Assembly (NCBI GenBank): GCA_951640165.1
Contig: OX621241.1
Coordinates: 5,156,001-5,220,000, forward strand
Direction: 5' to 3'
Length of the DNA: 64,000 nt
Source: Pseudoips prasinana
Taxonomy: Eukaryota; Arthropoda; Insecta; Lepidoptera; Nolidae
The translations under genes and the position numbers were made by a program. The notes below the pieces were generated by a model that was not told the DNA's origin, made no database searches, and saw only the letters and a list, made by a program, of their open reading frames with translations. Below are positions 32,501-44,500 of the stretch, piece after piece (the first letter of the stretch is position 1; each line of letters opens with the position of its first letter).

Positions 32501-35500
32501 GGAGTAAAATGCCCTTCTGGACAATATATGTGTAACGTTTTTCAGAAGGGCTGTTAATCCTTTATACATGTAATATAAGTTTCTTCAAGGCTAGAGTGGA
32601 TGTCATCTTATGCAAATTGGTGGACAAGTTATTAAGATAGTAGAAAAGTTCAGGTATCTTGGACACATCCTAACCTCCAACTTAAAAGACGATGCTGATA
32701 TAGAGCGCCAGCGCAGATCGCTCTCGATTGTAGGAAATATGATAGCAAGGCGCTTTTACAAAGCCGCTTGGGATACGAAAGTGCATTTGTTCCAAGCATA
32801 TTGCCAGAGTTTGTACACGTGTCAACTTTGGACGGTGTATACTGCGAGATCACTGGATAGCATTAGAGTGCAATATATTCCGACAGCTTATGGGCTTAAC
32901 TCGCTACTGCAGTGCCTCCGGTAAGTTTGCGGAAGCTAGAGTAAACACATTTAATGCTATCCAGAGAGCTCGTATTGCATCGTTCATGGACAGAATCAGC
33001 AATTGTAGCAATAGTATAATTATAGAATTATACGACAGACTATGTGCCACTGGTACATATAGACAATGGCTAGCAATAGCTGCCTAGTAGGTAGTGATAA
33101 TTTAGTATTAGTGATAATTTGTCTTTTTTTTTAATCAATTTATTTATTTAATGTATATTGTTGTATGGATCTTGAGTCTGAAATAAAGAAATATTATTAT
33201 TATACGCACACGCGGTTTACCTTAGATCAACTTAGAACATATTTTCGCTTACCATCAGGCTACCTGGTAGTGGTAAAGAACAAAGCCCATTGAATATAAT
33301 AAAATCATATTTTTCTAGAATTTACACCATATGACTGTAGTTAGTTCATCATCATTCATTATCAACAGTTGTTCCATACATTTTTGTACAGACGCCAGCA
33401 CATCAAGCTACCCCAATCTGTCAAAATTCTCCAATTGAAAGTGAACCTTATGCTTTGGGACAGAACCTAGACAGATTGGGGTAGCTGGATGTGCTGGCGT
33501 CTGTACATATCAACTCACATCAAATCAAAATCGAAATAGCCTTTATTACTGATAATAATTCTATTTCATTACATCTCTTTCATTATAACTTGTAATATAT
33601 AGTTTTTCAATATACTACAATTCAATATAATTTATATCACTATATTCTAATATCACTTTTAATAATTAATGTAATACTTCTAATATTCCACATCGGTAAC
33701 AGTGTTATCGGTTTGCCGTTTGGCATAGGCGTCCCCTTGAATTTTTCACGTTTTCATGCTACTTATCTGACATTATTCTCCAATATTATTTTTTTCAATT
33801 CACATGTGTATTAACCTGTATCGTAATGGTTCGCTAGGTGAAGCCCGTGATGAAGCGCATCCTGCGGCGGCGCGCCAACGAGCCGGCGCCGGCGCCCGAG
33901 AAGCGCCGCAAGCCGCTGACCACGACGCTGACGTTCCAGCTGGACGAGCGCGACATCGACGCGGACCTGCGCGCCATCGCGCGGCCCTCGCCGCCGCGCC
34001 ACGCGCCGCCCGCGCCGCACGCGCCGCCCCCGCCGCACGCGCCGCACCCGCCGCACCCGCCCCCCAGGAAGCACCTCAACTCTACCAGCTGTAAGTTGCT
34101 ACTGCCCTAATTCACATTCATACTGCTCTAGAATCCTGTTTCGTCCAACCATCTTAGCTTAGAGGTAACCAATAAACCAACCTAGAGTTAAACAATCAGC
34201 CAACCTATAGCTAATCCATCAACCAACCTATTGCTAATCAATCAACCAACCTATTGCTAATCAATCAACCAACCTACGCCGAGACCCATGGGCTGCAATA
34301 TAATGCATCAAAGAGTGAACTTATGATATTTAAAGCAGGCAGTAAATGCTATGGTACAATTCCACCCGTAAGGCTGTGCGGCAGACCTCTAAAAAGAGTT
34401 TCTATTTTTAAATATCTGGGTCACTGGGTCTCAGACAATCTAAAAGATAACGTCGATGTAGAACGTGAGCGCAGGTCGCTGGCTGGTCGTTGTGGGATGT
34501 TGGCCCACAGGTTTGCGCGCTGTACGGCTCAGGTTAAGGTAACGCTTTTCAAAACCTATTGCTAATCCTTTTACACGTGCTGTCTGTGGGTGAAGTTTAC
34601 GCAGAGGGTATACAGTAGCTTACGCATACAGTATAACAACACTTTCCGAGTGTTTATGGGGCTACCGCGTTTTTGTAGCATGTCCGGAATGCTTGCGATA
34701 GTTTCCCGGCCATCATGCGCAGGAGGTCCGCATCTCTGCTACGTCGTATGCGCGCCAGCCCCAACATCATTCTTAAAACGTTGGTCGATAGGCGGGACTC
34801 GCCGATCTTGGGAAGGTGGATACGACTGCACGCAGTCAAGTAGACATTTCCCAGAGTCGGCGGGCTCTGCCACGATGCTCACGCAGCAAGAAATAATTTT
34901 TACTAACACTAGTTTATAAGTTGAAATTTATCTAACACTAATTTATTCAGAATTAAATTGTATTATTATTTATTTTATTTATACAACTAGATGTCTCTTT
35001 ATCCAGAAGTGTTTTATCTATATTTATTGTCCCGAATATCTATGGAAATACCTATTGTGAATTGTAACATGAATTGCCATTAAATAATGAATACTAATAA
35101 ATCCTAGTTTATACGTGAGTTAGCATAATTTTACCCTTTCTTATTGGCTAAATGGAATTATGATAGTTAAATGACCACATAGTTCTTTTTTAATCGACAT
35201 CGTAGAGTGTATTACCCTGAGAGCTGGAGCATGGCTAGCATGGCAATATATTATTATACTCCAGTCTTTATAGTGTAAAATATAGTAGAAGGATATGACT
35301 ACACTACCTGATTGACTTGTAGTTCAGATTGGTTGATTGATTACTTCTAGTCTAAGTTTTAATAATAATAATCTTTATTCAATAAATAAGGATTTTGTAC
35401 ATAATATCTATCTTAAAGTTAAAAGTACAATTTTTGTAGGAAACAAATGTGAAGATAGAGTAAACGGCGGTGTCCGTGCTAGTATACACTGTGTGACAGA

Positions 35501-38500
35501 CACCGAAAGTTGATTAAGTTGAAGGGTTGGTTGACTGATTAACTCTAGGTTAGTTGATTGATTACCTCTAATCTAGTTGATTCGTAGGTTGGCTCATTGT
35601 TGTAAACGAAAAAGAACTTTACCTTCAATGTCAGTCAAATGCTGTTTTACAGAAAGGTAATGATTCTCATTCCAAAAATACGGACTTAGAGATGGTTACC
35701 ACCAATGGTTGATTGATTATCTCTAGATAGGATGATTGGTTATCTATAATCTTGGTTGATTGATTGATTAATGATCCATGATCGAAAGGCTTAACAAAAC
35801 CATATCGTCTGCGTAACTTATATTATTAATCAAAATCATAAATCGTTTATAACATTTAGGTACACTTAATACACTTATACATAGACTCACGCCTGTTTCC
35901 CAGAGGGGTAGGCAGAGACAACGGATTTCCATTTGTCACGATCTTTGCATACTTCTTTGCCTCGATTACTGTCATTATATTCTTCATACATGCTCGCCGG
36001 TACTTCTGACCTGCCCTTTCTTGAGAACATCTCCAATTTGGTCAGAGAATGTTCGACGTGGTCTTCCCCTTCCGGTTGTCCCATTCACACAGGCCAGGTA
36101 TACTTCTTTTGTCAGTCTTCTTTCATTCATCCTTTCTAAATGGCCAAACCATCTCAGCATGCCTTTTTCAATCTTTGTGACTACATCCTCTTTCACACCA
36201 CAACACTCTCTTACATCAGTATTTCGAATTCTGTCTCTCAAAGTCACACCACACATACTTCTCAGAGCTCTCATTAATACACTTATGCACGTCAAAATTG
36301 TACACATAGAATAATATTCCCGCGTCAGTTGTGGAACAACCTTTCGTGAAACCATACTGTTCACTATGTAGTAATTTATTTACATTAAAATAATTAAGCA
36401 ATTGCTTTAGCAATATTTTTTCATAAATTTTGCTAAAAGCAGGCTATACAGAAATTGGTATATAATTACCAGGATCGCTCGTTTCCAGATTTAAATAAGA
36501 GTATAATCTTGCTTACTTCCATAAGATCTGGAAATGTACCCCTGTCTATGCAATGGTTAAAAATTTCTGAAAGAGACGGAGCTGGAATATTTATTACACT
36601 TTTAAGCCATTTTACCGAGATGTCCCAGAAATCCTCAGTGGCTTTTTCACTAAGGGATTATACAGTATTTAAGATTTCGTGTGGAGTAATATGTTCAAAA
36701 TTAAATACTGTTCCGCACTCTGGGACACAGCGCATCGTAACGCACAGACCATCAATATGACAGCGGATCCCAGTTCTGTTAAGCTTATCGGTCAGATTGT
36801 TAATAAGCCTGAATAATAAGTAATAAGCTTTTTGACAAATTCACAATTCATGACTTTAGAATGAACTTTTGGTGCTTGTTAACTACAACAGGGACGATAA
36901 CTCGTCGAGTGCTTGAATGCGACTAAAAGTCAACGAACCGAGCACTCGACGACTTATCGTCCCTTGATAATGGACGGTGGAGGAGTGAAACACGTGTTGG
37001 GTATCATACTGGCGGATGTAATTTATATTGTCCTTCTTGTATGTGCATATATTTGCGGGCGGTAGACTGTTGCAAAATGCATCCGGGCTTGATTAAAATG
37101 AAAATTAGCGAAATTAATACTACATGTTCAGTCTTTAGACGCGCACTCCGTTTGTTAGATAAGAAACCGGTCTGTGTCACTCGACGACGCTCAACCGTGT
37201 GTTATTATTGTTTGGCTACGTACATTATGGTAATTAAAAATGAATGATAGTGAATTGTGTATCGATTTGAATACAAACAAGATCTTGAAAGGACCGGGTG
37301 GAGGACCAACGGATAGTAGTATGGAGGACATGAATCAAAATGTGGAAAAGGAACAACGGAAGAGGAATAGATCAATGGATCGAGAGGAGATATGGTATAC
37401 CGTCGGAAGGAACAGTAAAACATTGGCTTTGGAGAATCAGGATGACGAGGGAAGTAGATTGCTCGAAAAAAAAATTGAAGTGAGTTTGACATCATCGGAA
37501 ATTATTCCAAAACAGTTTAAATTAGCGAAGTTATTAAGTTCCCAGGGTATTTGCAATATAATTAGTTTGAAATATGTTAATTCGTATAAAGTATTAATTC
37601 AATTTAATAACGAACAATGTTGCGAAACACTAATTGAGTCAGAGTTTTTTTAAAAAGCGGGCTATATATGTCAGAGAACTTTAGAGGTCACCAAGTCGTA
37701 TGGTGTCATAAAGGACATTGACCTGGACTTATCTGATGAAGAGCTTATGGAAGGATTGTCTAGTGACATTAAAATAGTTGAAATTAAAAGACTAATGCGT
37801 AGAAATAGTGCAAACGGCAAATGGGAACCATCAGAAGCTGTTCGTATATGTTTTGCAGGAACCTCGCTACCACCGCACATATACATATTTAATATAAAAG
37901 CGCCAATAACGCCATATGTGTATCCTGTTACACAGTGTTCTCGCTGCTGGAGATACGGGCATACTATAAAAATGTGTCCATTTTATAAAGTGATTTGCCC
38001 TAAAGACCACCCAAATTGTGATACTAATATTTACAAATGTAACAATTGTTTAGGGAATCATATGGCCTTGTCAAGAAATTGCCCAATATTTATTAAAGAA
38101 AAGAAAATTAGAGACTTAATGTCCGAGTTTAATTGCTCATATAAAAGAGCTCTAACGGTATATGTTCCGCCAGATGAACCAAACTCTGTAGCTCCAACTG
38201 TAAGCATAGGAGAAGTGAAAAGTATTACAGAAATGATAAACCCGCAGAATTTTGAAAACCGAGACGCCTCCAATAAACCTTCATATTCAGATGTAGTGAA
38301 AAGTTCTCAAGAAAATAGTACTGCCCATAAGAACAATACAAGTAGGAATAAAAGGAAAAAGAAAGAAGATAGAAAGGATGTAGAACAAATGCAGGAAGAC
38401 ACACCTATAGCAGAATCTCAGGAGGAATCATCAATAGAAATGGAGGAGGATATACTATTAGATAGAGATTACCCAGAAGAAAGCGAGGAAAATTCAAGCG

Positions 38501-41500
38501 AAAATGTAGAAAGAAAGAAAAGACACAAATTAACATTTAATTTGCTATATAAACAAATAAAAGAGAAGATATTTGATGAAAATAAGACATGGGAAGAAAA
38601 AATTAAAAACTGTGCGAATATTATACTTGAATGGATCATATCATATGCGATGCAATATATATCAGATATGCCTTTGTTATTATATCTTAAACAATGGATC
38701 AAGGTTCCAGACAGGCATCAACAATAAATATAATCCAGTGGAACGCCCAGAGTATACGTCCGAAAGGTACGGAACTTGAAGGAATTTTAAGTCAGGAAAA
38801 AATTCATATAGCTATTATCAATGAAACTTGGCTTGACCCTGAAAGTCCCTTTCGCATTAGCGGATATAATATATTTAGAAAAGATCGCGATGATGGTTAT
38901 GGAGGTGTGGCAATATTAACTCATTGGTCTGTCAAAGCAAGTCTAAGTAATGTAATAAATGTGTCAAATTCAGATATAGAGACTGTACATGTAAAAATAT
39001 CAAATTGTGATTATCTGGAGAATATAATTGCCATATACTGTGCGCCTTCTGTTCACACCAGAAAGAGCGACTGGGATCAGATTTTGTCGTTAAATGAAAG
39101 TAAAACTCTTGTTGCCGGCGATTTCAATGGACATCATCCTAGTTGGTCAAATAGAACGACAACTAGAGGCTCACAGATATTTGAGTCCATACTAGACAAC
39201 AATTTTATTATTCTTAACGATGGCAGTTCTACGCGCATTAAGCTTGTTAATGGTGTGGTGCAACAGACATCTCCGGATTTAACTTTAATATCTGTGGATG
39301 TGGCCCTCAGGTTTAATTGGCAGGTCATGAACGAAAACTTAGGAAGCGACCATTTGCTTATAAAATAAAAAATGGAGAGTCACAACTTCAGTAATGTTAA
39401 ATCTCATAGAAACTTTAAGAAAGCAGATTGGTTAACATATAGGGCGACGATTGATGAGGCATTTAAAAATTTCATTCTAGATACAGATCATCAAATAGCA
39501 TACAATAGTTTTTTAAACATAGTAAATTTTGCAGCGAATAAATGTATACCAACAGTCAAGGTTTGTGATAATCCTAGAAGACAGCAGAAATTCAGGCCTA
39601 AAGCATATTGGAATAAAGAATTATCACGGGCAGTGGCAGAACGCAGACTTGTTTTAGCAGCATTTAGGAAAAATTCTAGTTCGGCGAATCTCCTTGTAGT
39701 GCAGGACAAAAATCGTATTGCTCAAAGAATGATACGCAATTGTAAATATGAATCATGGAAATCTTTTTGTAATAGTATAGACAGTACAACATCAGCAACC
39801 GGCATGTGGAAACGTATGAAATGGTTTAAAGGGTACAAAACAATAAAAAACTATGTACATAGAGACAAGATTGAATCTTTGATACGCACCTTGGCCCCTG
39901 ATTATGTAACACCATCTGTACCATCGTTTAATTCTGAAAATCATCAATTATCTTGCCCAATATCAATCCAAGAACTTAATAACTCTATTAAACTTACTGA
40001 TACTGCTCCGGGGGAAGATAATATATCTTATTCAATGATTAGAAACCTCCCAATATCAGGAAAATCTGTTTTGCTTTCCTTATACAATAGATTTCTGTTT
40101 TCCGGGTTTGTTCCTGAGCAGTGGAGAAATATAAACTTGGTTCCTATTCCAAAGCCGGGGCGGGATCCTGGTCTAATATCATGTATTAGACCAATTGCAT
40201 TATTGTCTTGTCCTTGTAAAGTATTTCATACGATTCTAAATCGGAGATTAGAATGGTTTCTAGAAAAAAGCAAATATTTTTCGGAGGAAACTACTGGATT
40301 TAGAAAATTTCGATCTTGTGCTGATAACCTTTCTAGGTTAGTTTCCCGCATACAGATAGGATTTACTAAAGGTATCAGTACTTTAGGTTGTTTTATTGAT
40401 GTTGACAATGCCTATAATAATGTGAACATTACAGTTCTCCTTAATATATTGAACGAATCGGGAGTGGGCTCCCCTATATGTAAGTATCTTTGGGAATTTT
40501 TGCACAAAAGACATTTAATAGTAGAAATAAACTCCAATGAGGTAATTAGCCGAACAACTGGAATGGGAGTTCCGCAGGGTGATCCTTTATCACCATTATT
40601 GTTTAATGCAGTTACTGCAAAGATTTGCTGTAGTATAAATAATGTGTTTATATCCCAATATGCTGACGACTTCGTATTATATGTTAGCAGAAAAAATATA
40701 CTAGAATCCATCGATGATCTTCAAAATGCCTTAAATACATTCCATAATAAAATACAAGAATTAGGTTTAGAAATATCTTATAATAAAACTAAAGCTTGTG
40801 TATTCAGTAGAGGCAATAAACGAAGGAATTTTATTAATATTAAAATCAGTGAGCATAATATTCAATTAGTAGATAATGTAAAATATTTAGGCATGTGGTT
40901 AGACAGATCTTTGAAATGAAAAATACATATAGAGGAAATAAAAGACAAATGTAACAGGTGTATAAATATTTTTAAAGTTCTTGCGGTTTCAGATTGGGGC
41001 ATACACCCAAAACATCTCCGTCGCCTGTACATTTCCATGGTTCGAAGTCGATTTGACTATTGTAGTTATCTCTATGACTGCTATACAAATAGCCAGTTAA
41101 GTAAGTTAGATAGGGTACAAAATCAATGTATGAGGATTATTGGGGGATTTATAAAAAGCACCCCAATTCATGTCATGGAGAGCGAGTTATGTTTACAACC
41201 TTTAAATGTAAGAAGACGATATTTAGCTGGCAAGTTTTGGCTTAAGACCCTATCTGTGAAAGAAAATGTTAATACAGCTGTTCTTACTGAATTAACCGCA
41301 TTGTGTGATGAGGTGTATTGGAGACGAAAAAAAATACCAGTATTGGTTGAGACCCATAAATTTCTCAAAAATATATCTATACACTCTAGCCGTATTTTGG
41401 GCATATTTTCTCTCGATACATGGCTAAGTAGTATTGATTTAACTAATAATATTAAAGATAGCATTGAGGGAGTAAATATGGCCAAAAGATTAATCAATAT

Positions 41501-44500
41501 GCATGTTTTAAAAGAACGTTGTCAAAGATATGTAAATGAGAATTATTGTACATTTTACCAATTATACACTGATGGTTCTAAGGATAGTTACGATGCAGGA
41601 GCAGCAATATATGATCCGCAATCTAATACAACTTTAAAACTTAAAATTGTTTCAAATGTATCTGTAATGTATTGTGAACTAATCGCTATATCGGAGGCAT
41701 TATCGTATGCATTATCCATTAAAGACGACAATATAGTGATTTTATCAGACTCAAAAAGTGCCCTTCTGCATCTTGCTCGGATCCCCTCGACTCTTCGAGG
41801 TTCCCCGATTGCATTTGTTATTCTTAAAACAATCAGTGAGCTACGTAATAAAAGTAAAAATGTTGTAGTTCAATGGATTCCATCTCACATTGGAATTATG
41901 GGTAACGAAAAAGCAGATCTAGCGTCAAAACAAGCCTTAAGTGATGGCGAACTTTATGGATGTCTTCCATTGTACACTGACCATATACACAAAATAAAAG
42001 AGATGTGTAAAGATATGTGGCAAGAATATTTTGATAAACGATCGCTTGAAAAGGGCATTTGGTATAAAACCATTCAATCACTACCTCCTAGTTATCCATG
42101 GTTCCAAGATAAAGAAACAACAAGAAAATTTGCTGTAACAATGATGAGAATACGTTCCGGGCACATCCCATCGAATAAATTTGCGTTTTTAATGGGTAAG
42201 ACTGACTCGCCTGATTGTTCAGATTGCATTAAAATTGATGATATCCAACATGTTCTATTGGAATGTGTAAGGAACGAAAATCAACGTCGAAGGGTGTGGT
42301 TAGTGTCTATGGATATAGGGGTTTGCAATAGTTTCTTAGCCTCACCATATTCGGAGGAGGCTAGGAAGCTTTGTACGATATATTTATCGAGAAGTAGAAA
42401 TGTTGTTTAGAGTATAGTTTACGATACTTCTTGTCAACATTCAATTGTTGTTAATTTGTATTTTTTATTACGGGGCGGCATCGTCAATTCTGACTTAGAC
42501 CCCTTAAATAAAGATTAAAAAAAAAAAAAAAAATATACTACATGTTATTTTTTTTATATCAGAGGGCGACAAACGAGCAAGTGGGTCACCTGATGGTAAG
42601 TGATCACCGCCGCCCATGGACACTCGCGACACCAGAGGAGTCGCGAGTGCGTTGCCGGCCTTTTAGAGTCAGCAAACAAGTGTTGCTGACCCTTCCCCCC
42701 ACCCCAATGAGCTCTGGCGACCTTACTCACACTCGGAAACACAACATTAAAATTATTAATGTTATTATTAAGGAATGTCTTCTGTAAGGTGGAGGTACTT
42801 CCCCAGTCGGGCTGCTCTTTGAGCGAATGTACGCTATGCCCTACCTCTCTTATTGTTAATTCCATTACTTATCGTAAGTACAAATATATTTGAATACCAA
42901 AGTGTGAATAAATTTCATTATTTCTTAGCGTCGTCGTGCTTCCCAGGCGATTCGCCAGTTCGGGAGAGTGGCGAGACGACGGACACGCGTGTAGAGGACG
43001 GCAAGCTGCTGTATGAGAGGCGCTGGTACCACCGTGGACAGAGCGTGTCCGTGGAGGGGCGGGACATGGCCAAACTCTCCGGACATATACACGCCATCAC
43101 CGATGAGGCGGTAAGATTGAATTTTTAAACTATACTATTTGCGTTATAGCATGGTGCGGGTGACAGTTTCAGTAACATTTCGTTTCACTCTTGAAAGGCG
43201 CAGCGATTTACAAATTATGTCTTAATATCTCAGCTGTAGCCTGTACCACATTTGTTACATATTAAATCATTAATAACTGTAGTAAATTGAATTAAATGCA
43301 ACCAGAATGTTCATCTCTACAAATTAAATTAAATAGAATGGAAAAATAAGCAAAGCGTTATGCGTATAACGTAACGTCATAGACGTATTTAGTGATGGGA
43401 GGGACTGCTACGATGGGTAGTCGATATTTTTGTATAATAAAAAACGATTTTGTATATAGGTAAATTTTTATTGTTAAAATGCAATATTGCCTATAATTAT
43501 ACAACAGAACATTAGGGTAAGGTAAAAAATGCATTTAATCATTAAAAATCGATTTTGATTATTTCTATATAAGTACAAAGTTTAGTACAATGAGTACAAA
43601 GATGTGGCCATAAAATATTTATATTGATGTTTGAGTATAAGTTTTTTAAGTTTGTACACGTACCTAGTTACACTGCACAAATTTTCATAAAAATATCATA
43701 GAGAACTTATTAGATTTATGCTGCGAGTATCGTTAGCAATAAAAATGTATTGCACATCCCTAGTAATGTGGTACTTATAGAAGTCAACGTCAAATAAGCA
43801 ACTGTCACCCGCACCATGCTACAACGCAAAAAGTATAGGCAGAGCTTGTACTATGGCAACCATTCTCAGTGTATATAGAAGCAGTTTCTCAGTATCAGCT
43901 CGAAGTCTGGAAGTTGCACGTAAAGCCGTCGGTCCTGTACCTGACCTCTTTCCGGTCGTGTCGCTAGTCGTCCCATCGGATCATGAGAGTGATTGAATAG
44001 AAAGTGCCCCTGTGTTTGTGCACACACTTGTGCACTATAATATGTCCTGCGCAATTGGCTAGCCTCCATTGAGACTGGCCGCCGTGGGGGAATTTCGGTC
44101 GGGTGGACATTATGACAACTGCTAAACATACTAGTATATTTCTATTGGGAAACCCAGGTGGGAATCACTGTTGATTAAAATCTGAAGGATTGTCTATTTA
44201 CATAGGCAAGGAGGTATCAAGGATCTAGAAATCACGGAATTTTTGTTTATTTAGACTAACTTAGGAATTTAATATTTTACATACATAGACTCACGCCTGT
44301 TTTGCGGAGGGGTAGGCAGAGACAACGGATTTCCATTTCTCACGATCTTTGCTCACCTCTTTGGCCTCATTTACTGTCATTATATTCTTCATACATGCTC
44401 ACCGGTTTAGGATACTTCCGACTTGGCCTTTCTTGAGAATGTCTCCGATTTGGTCTTTACTAAACCAGTAGTCCGGTTGTCCCATTCACACAGGCCTTGT

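Larger units (their letters stand above)
37129..42534 (+). mobile_element. Full-length I-type (RNase H-bearing) LINE
   Basis: A 5.4-kb non-LTR retrotransposon with both ends defined: the 12-bp duplication ATACTACATGTT occurs at 37117-37128 and again at 42535-42546 after a poly(A) run (about 42517-42533). ORF1 37240-38727 and ORF2 38694-42410 overlap by 34 nt in different frames. ORF2 has endonuclease, RT and RNase H, the order of the I clade and relatives. Only three in-frame stops break the two ORFs and there are no frameshifts, so the insertion is recent. In Sds3 intron 5, sense orientation. Confidence 0.93.

Noticed and set aside
33804..34094. Ala/Arg-rich frames overlapping Sds3 exon 5
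   Set aside because: Alternative frames of a GC-rich exon; only the frame giving [12 protein letters not shown] fits SDS3 proteins.
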